A stretch of DNA of 64,000 nucleotides from Superficieibacter sp. HKU1 (GTDB taxonomy: Bacteria > Pseudomonadota > Gammaproteobacteria > Enterobacterales > Enterobacteriaceae): positions 4,402,001 through 4,466,000 of the forward strand of contig NZ_CP119754.1 of the NCBI RefSeq assembly GCF_029319185.1, written 5' to 3'. The translations under genes were made by a program, and so were the position numbers. The notes beneath the pieces were generated by a model. The model ran no database searches and was not told the origin of the DNA. It was given only the letters and a program-made list of their open reading frames with translations. Numbering within the stretch: position 1 is the first letter of the stretch; each line of letters opens with the position of its first letter. This document shows, one piece after another, positions 34,776 through 42,693 of this stretch.

Positions 34776-35093
34776 TTATACGAGCATGTCGGATAATTGC
34801 TTCAGCGCTCTTTTTTGATCTTCTGATAAATCATCTTGCTCATTTTTGGGATATATCAGGGCCAGATAAATCCGCCCTTTGCGCGTCACAGTATAATAAA
34901 TTACCCGTACTCCGCCGCGTTTACCCATTCCGGGGCGACTCCAGCGGATTTTGCGAAAACCGCCCGTCCCGGCAATGACATCTCCGGTTTCAGGATCTTC
35001 AATCAGTAGCTCCTGAAACACACGGAACTCATCATCCGGTAAAAAAGCTTGCCGCCGCTTACTGAACCCGTGAAGCTCAATAAAAGTAAACAT
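34776..35093 (-). CDS. HigB-2/RelE-type ribosome-dependent toxin
   Basis: A 105-residue basic protein of the RelE/HigB-2 family: starts MFTFIELHGFSKRR, conserved GGFRKIRWSRPGMGKRGGVRVIYY and LALIYPKNEQDDLSEDQK segments, where Arg, Lys and the C-terminal charged residues form the RNA-cleavage site. The toxin precedes the antitoxin, the HigBA order. This pair lies between dusA and zur, where K-12 has none, so it is likely an acquired module. Confidence 0.85.
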   Translation of the reverse strand: MFTFIELHGFSKRRQAFLPDDEFRVFQELLIEDPETGDVIAGTGGFRKIRWSRPGMGKRGGVRVIYYTVTRKGRIYLALIYPKNEQDDLSEDQKRALKQLSDMLV

Positions 35094-35133
35094 CCCTGTT
35101 CCTGCACTATTATAACTTTAACGCTATTTTACA

Positions 35134-35176
35134 TGTACCCCGTACATACATCAAACGTTTTAGTGTACTGGGTACA
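35134..35176 (-). promoter_or_regulatory. operator-like inverted repeat of the toxin-antitoxin operon
   Basis: TGTACCCCGTACA (35134-35146) and TGTACTGGGTACA (35164-35176) are inverted copies with a 17-base spacer (12 of 13 positions match), about 40-80 bp upstream of the toxin start. HigA-type antitoxins bind such repeats for autorepression. Confidence 0.7.
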
Positions 35177-35324
35177 TAAATTATGTTTTCACTTTACAGC
35201 ATGCTGCTCGTACAAGACTATCATGACCCGCCCTTAAGAGTGAGACAGCCACATAAAACGCCTTCATTTCTGACTTTCAGCAGAACATGATAAAATAGGC
35301 TTTTGCCCCCTACCCGAGGACGCT

Positions 35325-35837
35325 ATGGACAAGACCACTTCGCAGGAGATGTTAGCGCAAGCTGAAAAGCTGTGCGTGCAACGCAATGTGCGCCTGACTC
35401 CGCAGCGCCTTGAAGTGTTGCGATTAATGAGCCTGCAACAAGGTGCAATCAGCGCCTACGATTTGCTCGACTTGCTGCGCGACAAAGAACCGCAGGCCAA
35501 GCCGCCGACGGTATACCGTGCGCTGGAATTTCTGCTCGAGCAGGGTTTTGTCCACAAGGTAGAATCAACCAACAGCTACGTGCTGTGCCACCTCTTCGAC
35601 CACAACCATACGTCGGCGATGTTTATCTGCGACCGCTGCGGCGTCGTGAAAGAGGAAGGTGCCGATGGCGTGGAAGATATTATGCATGCCCTGGCAGCAC
35701 GGATGGGATTTGCTTTACGCCACAACGTGATTGAAGCGCACGGGTTATGTGCAGACTGTGCAGAGGTTGAAGCCTGCCGTCATCCTGGCGACTGCCACCA
35801 CGATCACAGTATTCAGAGTAAGAAAAAGCCGCGCTAG
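35325..35837 (+). CDS. zur: Zinc uptake regulator Zur
   Basis: Fur-family repressor that, with zinc, shuts off znuABC and related genes. 170 residues: DNA-binding winged helix (1-90), then a Cys/His-rich dimer domain with CDRCGVVKEEG (structural zinc) and CADCAEVEACRHPGDCHHDHS at the tail. Convergent with yjbJ. Confidence 0.96.
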   Translation: MDKTTSQEMLAQAEKLCVQRNVRLTPQRLEVLRLMSLQQGAISAYDLLDLLRDKEPQAKPPTVYRALEFLLEQGFVHKVESTNSYVLCHLFDHNHTSAMFICDRCGVVKEEGADGVEDIMHALAARMGFALRHNVIEAHGLCADCAEVEACRHPGDCHHDHSIQSKKKPR

Positions 35838-35910
35838 TGTCAGCACGGCTCTTTGTGGGGTGGTACCTCCATGTACCTTCGGGTAGGATCTTCTCAGCCG
35901 TTAGCTGAGG
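35828..35910. terminator. hairpins between zur and yjbJ
   Basis: An imperfect AGCCGCGC...GCACGGCT hairpin (35828-35851) followed by CTTTG ends zur; a CTCAGC / GCTGAG hairpin at 35895-35911 lies at the yjbJ end. Both are short. Confidence 0.5.
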
Positions 35911-35916
35911 TTACAA

Positions 35917-36126
35917 CTACCAGCGGTAATCGTGACGGGTTTCCCAGTCTTTCACTTCGGTTTCCGCCTGATCTTTCTGGTAACCGTAACGCTCCTGGAT
36001 TTTACCTACCAGCTGGTCACGTTTACCTTCGATGACGGTCATATCGTCATCGGTCAGTTTGCCCCATTGTTCTTTCGCTTTACCTTTGAACTGTTTCCAG
36101 TTACCGCCGACTTCGTCTTTATTCAT
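35917..36126 (-). CDS. yjbJ: CsbD-family stress protein YjbJ
   Basis: A 69-residue soluble protein of the CsbD family, induced in stationary phase and osmotic stress in E. coli. The ATG at 36126 (MNKDEVGGNWKQFKGKAKEQ) matches; WGKLTDDDMT and the C-terminal WETRHDYRW are conserved. Function unknown. In K-12 dinF separates it from lexA. Confidence 0.93.
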   Translation of the reverse strand: MNKDEVGGNWKQFKGKAKEQWGKLTDDDMTVIEGKRDQLVGKIQERYGYQKDQAETEVKDWETRHDYRW

Positions 36127-36303
36127 AATTATGTCCTCATTGTTGGGGTACAAATCATTTGAATTCTGTCGTCCAGATTGCATGTCTTTTCTGCTGAACG
36201 TAAGAATAAGTGTAGATGAGGATGCTGCACCCTGCGGAGAATTAAGAATATTTAACCCTGAGAAGCGCTACCACTAAGAGAGGGTCTGGCAAAAGGAAGG
36301 AAC

Positions 36304-36328
36304 TCTGCGGCACCGACAGCACCGCAGA
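36304..36328 (-). terminator. hairpin downstream of lexA
   Basis: TCTGCGG / CCGCAGA stem close to the lexA stop; on the minus strand it is followed by GTTCCTTCC. Moderate strength only. Confidence 0.5.
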
Positions 36329-36341
36329 AATCAGAACAAAT

Positions 36342-36950
36342 TTACAGCCACTCGCCGTTGCGGATCACGCCAACAGCCAGTCCTTCAATAGAGAAGTTTT
36401 GCTTACGCAAGTCAACCACGATAGGTGAAAACTCATTATTCTCAGGCAGCAGTTCAACAACATTGCCCTGTTTCTTCAGACGCTTAACAGTCACTTCTTC
36501 GTCAATACGCGCGACGACAACCTGGCCGTTACGTACATCCTGCGTTTTATGCACTGCCAGCAAATCGCCGTCCATAATACCGATGTCTTTCATCGACATA
36601 CCGCTAACGCGCAGCAGAAAATCGGCGTTGGGTTTAAACAGCGACGGGTCGACCTGATAGTGACTTTCAATATGCTGCTGTGCCAGAAGCGGCTCGCCAG
36701 CGGCAACGCGGCCAATAAGAGGAATGCCTTCTTCTTCCTGCATTAGCAGGCGAATACCACGCGATGCGCCGGTGACAATCTCAATCACCCCTTTACGCGC
36801 CAGCGCTTTAAGATGTTCTTCAGCCGCATTTGGGGAACGGAACCCCAAACGTTGCGCAATTTCCGCACGCGTCGGTGGCATGCCTGTCTGGCTGATGTGA
36901 TCCCGAATGAGATCGAACACCTCTTGCTGCCTGGCCGTTAACGCTTTCAT
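36342..36950 (-). CDS. lexA: SOS regulator LexA
   Basis: Dimeric repressor of the SOS regulon, self-cleaving after RecA activation. 202 residues as in E. coli. N-terminal winged helix (1-70), cleavage site Ala84-Gly85 in GRVAAGEP, catalytic Ser119 in VSGMSMKD and Lys156 in VVVARIDEE. Two LexA boxes lie just upstream (autoregulation). In K-12 it is followed by dinF; here yjbJ is next. Confidence 0.98.
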   Translation of the reverse strand: MKALTARQQEVFDLIRDHISQTGMPPTRAEIAQRLGFRSPNAAEEHLKALARKGVIEIVTGASRGIRLLMQEEEGIPLIGRVAAGEPLLAQQHIESHYQVDPSLFKPNADFLLRVSGMSMKDIGIMDGDLLAVHKTQDVRNGQVVVARIDEEVTVKRLKKQGNVVELLPENNEFSPIVVDLRKQNFSIEGLAVGVIRNGEWL

Positions 36951-36958
36951 TCCGCCCC

Positions 36959-36995
36959 CTGGGTGTATATACAGTTATGCTGTGAGTATATACAG
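36959..36995 (-). promoter_or_regulatory. two LexA boxes of lexA
   Basis: CTGGGTGTATATACAG at 36959-36974 and CTGTGAGTATATACAG at 36980-36995 (plus strand reading), spaced 21 bp centre to centre. Same arrangement as the E. coli lexA operators. Confidence 0.95.
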
Positions 36996-37059
36996 TTAAC
37001 GGCGATTTTGGAACCACCAATGGCACGAAAAATAAGAGACTTTTTTACTTTTGCGACCT

Positions 37060-37428
37060 TTAGCGGAAATGCGACCACAATAAGGTCACCCAGGTGATAA
37101 GCGCAACGACAATTGCCAGCAGTACTGCCGCCGATCCCATATCTTTGGCACGGCCTGAAAGTTCGTGTCTTTCCGTGCCGATACGGTCCACGACGGCTTC
37201 AATTGCACTGTTTAAAATTTCTACGATCATTACCAGCAGCACCGAGCCAATCAGCAGCACGCGGGTGATGGGATCGACATCCAGCCAGCAGGCGATAATG
37301 ATAGCCACAAGGGCAGCCACGCCTTCCTGACGAAAAGCGGCTTCGTTGATCCATGCCGCACGAAATCCTTTCCAGGAATAACCCGCTGCGTTGATAATCC
37401 GGGTTAATCCGGTGGTATTATTGGCCAT
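37060..37428 (-). CDS. dgkA: Diacylglycerol kinase DgkA
   Basis: Trimeric inner-membrane kinase recycling diacylglycerol from osmoregulated periplasmic glucan synthesis. The ATG at 37428 (MANNTTGLTR) gives 122 residues. Three membrane helices; the catalytic EILNSAIEAVVDRIG motif and ELSGRAKDMGSAAV are conserved. Divergent from plsB, as in E. coli. Confidence 0.97.
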   Translation of the reverse strand: MANNTTGLTRIINAAGYSWKGFRAAWINEAAFRQEGVAALVAIIIACWLDVDPITRVLLIGSVLLVMIVEILNSAIEAVVDRIGTERHELSGRAKDMGSAAVLLAIVVALITWVTLLWSHFR

Positions 37429-37557
37429 CAAAAGAACCTTTTAACATTATTAGCGTCAATGATATAACGCGCTTCCTGCGTAAGCTCAGAAAATCTGTTC
37501 ACTTTCTGATATCCTTGCAGCGCATTTGCATGATTAACCAGAGGCTTCACATCGTTT

Positions 37558-39978
37558 ATGTCCGGCTGGCCACGAATTTACTACAAATTACTGAATTTAC
37601 CATTAAGTGTCCTGGTAAAGAGCAAGTCTATTCCGGCGGAACCTGCGCAGGAGTTGGGCCTGGATACCTCCCGCCCAATTATGTACGTATTGCCTTACAA
37701 TTCAAAAGCGGATTTGCTGACGCTGCGCACGCAGTGCCTGGCGCACGATCTTCCCGATCCCATGGAGCCGCTGGAGATCGACGGCACCCTGCTGCCGCGC
37801 TACGTCTTTATACATGGCGGCCCGCGTGTATTCACGTATTACACGCCGAAAGAAGAGTCTATCAAACTCTTCCACGACTATCTGGACTTGCACCGCAGCA
37901 ATCCGGGGCTGGACGTACAGATGGTGCCGGTATCGGTGATGTTTGGACGTTCGCCAGGGCGTGAGAAAGGCGAGGTTAACCCGCCGCTGCGCATGCTCAA
38001 CGGCATACAAAAGTTTTTTGCCGTTTCCTGGCTGGGGCGCGACAGCTTTGTTCGTTTCTCCCCCTCGGTCTCTCTGCGCCGGATGGCCGACGAGCACGGA
38101 ACGGATAAGATCATTGCGCAAAAGCTCGCGCGCGTTGCGCGTATGCACTTTGCCCGTCAGCGTCTGGCGGCCGTAGGGCCACGTCTGCCCGCTCGTCAGG
38201 ATCTGTTTAATAAGCTTCTGGCGTCTAAAGCGATTGCCCGGGCAGTAGAAGACGAAGCGCGCAGCAAAAAAATCTCTCATGAAAAAGCGCAGCAGAATGC
38301 CATTGCGCTGATGGAAGAGATTGCCGCTAACTTCTCTTACGAGATGATCCGCCTGACTGACCGTATTCTGGGCTTCACCTGGAACCGTCTGTATCAGGGG
38401 ATTAACGTGCATAACGCCGAGCGCGTGCGGCAGCTGGCGCATGATGGTCATGAGATTGTCTACGTGCCCTGCCACCGCAGCCATATGGACTATATGCTGC
38501 TCTCCTACGTGCTCTATCATCAGGGTCTGGTGCCACCGCATATTGCCGCGGGCATCAACCTGAACTTCTGGCCTGCCGGGCCCATTTTCCGCCGCCTGGG
38601 CGCGTTCTTTATTCGCCGTACCTTTAAGGGTAACAAGCTCTATTCGACGGTGTTCCGTGAATATCTCGGTGAACTGTTCAGCCGCGGCTATTCCGTTGAG
38701 TATTTTGTCGAAGGTGGCCGCTCACGTACTGGCCGTCTGCTGGATCCAAAAACCGGCACCCTGTCGATGACCATTCAGGCGATGCTGCGCGGCGGGACAC
38801 GCCCCATCACTCTGGTGCCGATTTATATCGGCTATGAGCACGTGATGGAAGTGGGTACTTACGCCAAAGAACTGCGTGGCGCGACGAAAGAGAAGGAAAA
38901 CCTGCTGCAGATGATGCGTGGTTTGAGCAAGCTGCGTAATCTCGGTCAGGGCTACGTCAATTTTGGCGAGCCAATGCCGCTGATGACCTACCTGAATCAC
39001 CATGTGCCCGAGTGGCGTGAATCCATCGATCCAATTGAGGCAGTGCGCCCGGCCTGGCTAACGCCAACCGTTAACCGCATCGCCGCCGATCTGATGGTGC
39101 GCATTAACAATGCAGGCGCGGCGAACGCCATGAACCTGTGCTGTACCGCGCTGTTGGCTTCCCGTCAGCGCTCTCTGACCCGTGAGCAACTGACGCAGCA
39201 GCTGGATTGCTATCTCGATTTGTTACGTAATGTGCCGTATGCGCCGGATTCTACTGCGCCTGTGGCCACGGCGAACGAACTTATCGAGCATGCACTGCAG
39301 ATGAATAAGTTCCAGGTCGAGAAAGATACCATCGGCGATATCATCGTTCTGCCGCGAGAGCAGGCGGTCCTGATGACGTATTACCGCAATAACATCACGC
39401 ATATGCTGATGCTGCCCTCGCTGATTGCCGCCATTGTGACTCAGCATCGGCAGATTTCACGTGACGCCCTGCTGCACCATGTGGAACTACTTTACCCGAT
39501 GCTGAAAGCCGAACTGTTCCTGCGCTGGGATACCAGTGAAGTGGCGGGGGTGATTGACGCATTGACGGCAGAAATGGCGCGCCAGGGGCTGATTACCTGT
39601 GAGGACGCGGAGTTCCGTATCAACCCGGCCCGTGCCCGAACGCTACAACTGCTGGCGGCAGGCGCGCGTGAAACGCTACAGCGCTATGCCATTACCTTCT
39701 GGCTGCTCAGTGCTAATCCGTCGATCAACCGTGGCACGCTGGAGAAAGAGAGCCGTACCGTGGCGCAACGTCTGTCCGTGCTGCACGGCATCAACGCGCC
39801 GGAGTTCTTCGATAAAGCGGTCTTTAGCTCTCTGGTGCTGACGCTGCGTGATGAAGGCTATATCAGCGATACCGGGGATGCGGAACCGGCAGAAACGATG
39901 AAGGTTTATCAGATGCTGGCGGAGTTAATTACCTCGGATGTGCGGTTAACGATTGAGAGCGCGGCACAGGGCGAGTGA
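37558..39978 (+). CDS. plsB: Glycerol-3-phosphate acyltransferase PlsB
   Basis: Inner-membrane enzyme for the first acylation in phospholipid synthesis, using acyl-ACP or acyl-CoA. 806 residues. The acyltransferase block I HRSHMDY (H-x4-D) is at about residue 306; further motifs are GAFFIRRTF and FVEGGRSRTGRL. Start MSGWPRIYYKLLNLP as in E. coli. Confidence 0.97.
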   Translation: MSGWPRIYYKLLNLPLSVLVKSKSIPAEPAQELGLDTSRPIMYVLPYNSKADLLTLRTQCLAHDLPDPMEPLEIDGTLLPRYVFIHGGPRVFTYYTPKEESIKLFHDYLDLHRSNPGLDVQMVPVSVMFGRSPGREKGEVNPPLRMLNGIQKFFAVSWLGRDSFVRFSPSVSLRRMADEHGTDKIIAQKLARVARMHFARQRLAAVGPRLPARQDLFNKLLASKAIARAVEDEARSKKISHEKAQQNAIALMEEIAANFSYEMIRLTDRILGFTWNRLYQGINVHNAERVRQLAHDGHEIVYVPCHRSHMDYMLLSYVLYHQGLVPPHIAAGINLNFWPAGPIFRRLGAFFIRRTFKGNKLYSTVFREYLGELFSRGYSVEYFVEGGRSRTGRLLDPKTGTLSMTIQAMLRGGTRPITLVPIYIGYEHVMEVGTYAKELRGATKEKENLLQMMRGLSKLRNLGQGYVNFGEPMPLMTYLNHHVPEWRESIDPIEAVRPAWLTPTVNRIAADLMVRINNAGAANAMNLCCTALLASRQRSLTREQLTQQLDCYLDLLRNVPYAPDSTAPVATANELIEHALQMNKFQVEKDTIGDIIVLPREQAVLMTYYRNNITHMLMLPSLIAAIVTQHRQISRDALLHHVELLYPMLKAELFLRWDTSEVAGVIDALTAEMARQGLITCEDAEFRINPARARTLQLLAAGARETLQRYAITFWLLSANPSINRGTLEKESRTVAQRLSVLHGINAPEFFDKAVFSSLVLTLRDEGYISDTGDAEPAETMKVYQMLAELITSDVRLTIESAAQGE

Positions 39979-39984
39979 TAAAAA

Positions 39985-40090
39985 TGCCGGATAGCGGTGA
40001 TACCACCATCCGGCAAATCCAGGCCAAACGTCATAACCCATTGTAATTTTATCTTTCGTAGGCCGGGTAAGGCGAAGCCGCCACCCGGCA
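39985..40090. repeat. REP-like hairpins between plsB and ubiA
   Basis: TGCCGGATAGCGGTG...CACCATCCGGCA (39985-40015) and a REP GTAGGCCGGGTAAGGCGAAG...CACCCGGCA (40057-40090) fill the gap between the convergent genes; the second ends 4 bp before the ubiA stop. Confidence 0.88.
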
Positions 40091-40093
40091 GGT

Positions 40094-40969
40094 TTATGCG
40101 AACGACCAGTAACTTACCGCCAGCCCGACAAACAGCGCCAGTCCGACATAGTTATTATTCATAAATGCCTTAAAACAGGCATCACGTTCACGCTGCATAA
40201 TCAGCTTCTGCTGATACACAAACAGCGCGCCCGCTACGGCCACCGCCGCGTAGAATGCGCTGCCCAGCCCGTTCAGCCAGCCAATAGCGATCATCAGCGC
40301 CAGCACTGCCACCTGTAAAAGTCCAATGATCAACCGATCGTACTGCCCGAAAAGGATCGCCGTTGATTTCACGCCGATCTTCAGATCGTCATCGCGATCG
40401 ACCATCGCATACTGCGTATCGTAGGCCACCGCCCAGAGAATATTACACAGGAACATCAGCCAGCAGCTCAGCGGCAGCGTTTCGCTGACGGCGGCGAACG
40501 CCATCGGGATCGACCAGCCGAAGGCCGCCCCCAGTACTACCTGCGGCAAATGGGTGTAGCGTTTCATAAATGGATACACCCATGCCAGCAGCAGCGCAGC
40601 AACGGAAAGCAGGATGGTCATCCGGTTCAGCGTCAATACCAGCAGGAAAGAGCACAGCACCAGCACGACAAACAATATGCGCGCCTCTTTGCCGCTGACG
40701 GCCCCGCTGGGTAACGGCCGGTTTGCCGTGCGCTTCACATGGCCATCAATTTTGCGATCGGCATAATCGTTTATCACACAGCCCGCCGCGCGCATCAGCC
40801 AGACGCCAGCGACAAAAACGGCCAGGATCCACAGCGGCGGCAGGCCCGGCGTCGCCACCCATAGCGCCCATAGCGTCGGCCACAGCAGCAGCAGCGCGCC
40901 AATAGGTTTGTCGGTACGCATCAGGCGATGATATGCCAACAGCTTATTCTGCGTCAGACTCCACTCCAT
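40094..40969 (-). CDS. ubiA: 4-hydroxybenzoate octaprenyltransferase UbiA
   Basis: Inner-membrane prenyltransferase joining the octaprenyl chain to 4-hydroxybenzoate in ubiquinone synthesis. 291 residues, about nine membrane helices. Asp-rich motifs NDYADRKIDGHVKRT and DTQYAMVDRDDD bind Mg-diphosphate. Translationally overlapped by the extended ubiC end (26 nt), so ubiC-ubiA is one operon. Confidence 0.97.
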   Translation of the reverse strand: MEWSLTQNKLLAYHRLMRTDKPIGALLLLWPTLWALWVATPGLPPLWILAVFVAGVWLMRAAGCVINDYADRKIDGHVKRTANRPLPSGAVSGKEARILFVVLVLCSFLLVLTLNRMTILLSVAALLLAWVYPFMKRYTHLPQVVLGAAFGWSIPMAFAAVSETLPLSCWLMFLCNILWAVAYDTQYAMVDRDDDLKIGVKSTAILFGQYDRLIIGLLQVAVLALMIAIGWLNGLGSAFYAAVAVAGALFVYQQKLIMQRERDACFKAFMNNNYVGLALFVGLAVSYWSFA

Positions 40970-41480
40970 TTCTCTCTTCCTTCTGGTAAATCGGTGATGC
41001 CGGTAAAAATAATTCGGTCAATAACAAGGGCTTTCCATTAAGCCGCAGCCGCGAGCGCCGTCCCCACAGATCGTCGCTCATCCCGATCTCGATAAAATCA
41101 CGGGTCAGGGTTGAGGAAGTAAACAGATAGCGGCCCAGCGGCGTTTTACCCAGTTTTTGCAGCGCCAGCTCAGGACCGTTTAACGTTGATTCCGGCACAA
41201 CGGTGCGCCCCACCAGCCACGGAACCTCGTCCGCACAAAGCACAATTTCCCGCAGCCAGTAGCGCGTTTCGTACGGCAATAGCGCCTGCTCTTCGGTAAT
41301 CTCTTCCCGGCCAACAAACGCTTCGCGAAGTAAAGTAATGCTGACCGTCTTCCCCTGCTGTTCAAACCGTTTGGTCATCGAATCTTCCAGCAATAACCAC
41401 TCTCGCAGTGCGGATTTTAGCGGGGGGATATGATCAAGATAGCGCAGCGCACGCAATTGCGTTAGCGCAGGATGTGACAT
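40944..41480 (-). CDS. ubiC: Chorismate pyruvate-lyase UbiC, C-terminally extended
   Basis: Converts chorismate to 4-hydroxybenzoate and pyruvate, the entry step to ubiquinone. The family core is complete (MSHPALTQLRALRY to ELFLPASPIY), with the active-site Arg in LREIVLC and in the RDFIEIG region. Where E. coli UbiC stops after SPLY (165 residues), this frame runs on for 13 residues (QKEERNGVESDAE) over the ubiA start, giving 178 residues. The extension has no known function; it may simply reflect loss of the stop codon. Confidence 0.95.
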   Translation of the reverse strand: MSHPALTQLRALRYLDHIPPLKSALREWLLLEDSMTKRFEQQGKTVSITLLREAFVGREEITEEQALLPYETRYWLREIVLCADEVPWLVGRTVVPESTLNGPELALQKLGKTPLGRYLFTSSTLTRDFIEIGMSDDLWGRRSRLRLNGKPLLLTELFLPASPIYQKEERNGVESDAE

Positions 41481-41586
41481 GCCAGTTTCTCCGGTACATA
41501 GCCTGAAAACATTGTAACGCAGAAAAGTGGGATGGGGGGCGGGTTAGATGCAAAAGCGCAACAGATATGTAACACCGGATAGCCGG

Positions 41587-41614
41587 AAAAAAAGTGCGCC
41601 CCGAAGGACGCACC
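41587..41614 (-). terminator. Rho-independent terminator after malM
   Basis: GTGCG-CCCCGAAGG-CGCAC hairpin; on the minus strand it is followed by ACTTTTTTTCC. Ends the malK-lamB-malM transcript. Confidence 0.88.
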
Positions 41615-41653
41615 GAAAGGCTAAGCCTAAACATCAGCATTGTGGGGCAACCA

Positions 41654-42586
41654 TCACCCCTTGCCTTTTACACTGCTGATAAAGGTGGAACGCGCTGAAG
41701 TTGACCCCAGACGCTCTGCTTCGTTAAGTAATTTCAATGCCTTATCGACATCGCCTTTATCAACAGCCTGTTTAATAGCCTGATTAAAGTAGGCTTCAGT
41801 ATCATTCAGAACCGGCTCGTTTTTGGCGGCAGGCGCGGCGACCGGTGCGGCGGCTGTTGCGCTATAGGCAGGTGCTGCCGTATTACCGACGGTCACCGAG
41901 CCCTGATTTGAGGAACCAAACAGCGGGCCGACCAGTACGCTGGAGCTGCTATTGGTTTTCACTTTCAGTTTCACGACGCCATCGGTGGTGTGACGGGCGA
42001 CAGGATCGGGAATATCCGGTACCGCATTGCCGATGCCTTTGGCGTAGGCTTTGGCTGGATCCAGCAGCGTGGTGGTTTGCTGGAGATCTTTTTCAGTGGT
42101 AAAGACCAGCACGTAAATTTTCTGTTGCCCCAGCGCAGGCGTCAGGCGCATCACCCCTTCAAGACGATCGGCGCTCATCACGCCCGGCTCCTGATAGGTA
42201 AAATAGCTGCTGGGGAAAAACGCCGACGGCGTCAGGTTCTGATCGAGGATCAGCACGTTCGGCGCATAGACGCTGCTTTGTTTGTTGACTTCACTGGTCA
42301 GCGTTAAGGTCAGCTCGCCGATATTCGCTGGCACGCTATAGGCGACAACCGGACCGGTAATGCCTGCAACGTCAAGGCGTTGCCCAACGGAAGCAATGGT
42401 CGAGGTTTGCTGTTTAGACTGATCGACCGGTGTCCACGTGAGCTGCTGCAGGGCAATGGCAGGAATAGCCGGGGCGGCAGCGGTGTTTTGCGGTACGTAG
42501 TTGACCTCAGCCAGGCTAACCGCCGGGGCTGCTGCCAGTAACCCCGCCGTCAGGCAGAGTGCAACGAGACTTTTGTTCATTTTCAT
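41654..42586 (-). CDS. malM: Maltose operon periplasmic protein MalM
   Basis: Periplasmic protein of unknown task at the end of the malK-lamB-malM operon. Start 42586 (MKMNKSLVALCLTAGLL) gives 310 residues with a signal peptide cleaved near residue 26 (SLA-EV). The central region has a repeated Pro/Ala-rich linker (about 235-260: AAPVAAPAAK). A C-terminal helical segment SSTRS-like (GSTSARSTFISSVKG) is conserved. Confidence 0.93.
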   Translation of the reverse strand: MKMNKSLVALCLTAGLLAAAPAVSLAEVNYVPQNTAAAPAIPAIALQQLTWTPVDQSKQQTSTIASVGQRLDVAGITGPVVAYSVPANIGELTLTLTSEVNKQSSVYAPNVLILDQNLTPSAFFPSSYFTYQEPGVMSADRLEGVMRLTPALGQQKIYVLVFTTEKDLQQTTTLLDPAKAYAKGIGNAVPDIPDPVARHTTDGVVKLKVKTNSSSSVLVGPLFGSSNQGSVTVGNTAAPAYSATAAAPVAAPAAKNEPVLNDTEAYFNQAIKQAVDKGDVDKALKLLNEAERLGSTSARSTFISSVKGKG

Positions 42587-42653
42587 TGTTATCACCTCAA
42601 AGTACCCGGGTGTAGCGGTGGCCAGGCAATAGCGCGCCAACCCTTAAGACGTT

Positions 42654-42671
42654 GAGGGGCTTGCGCCCCTC
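42654..42671 (-). repeat. lamB-malM intercistronic hairpin
   Basis: GAGGGGC / GCCCCTC stem with a short loop. No good T-run on the minus strand, so it is more likely an mRNA-stabilising structure than a terminator. Confidence 0.5.
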
Positions 42672-42693
42672 TTTATGTCAGATTAATGCGGTA

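Noticed and set aside
37515..37964. 149-codon frame at the start of plsB
   Set aside because: Different frame over the plsB 5' end, which matches E. coli PlsB fully.
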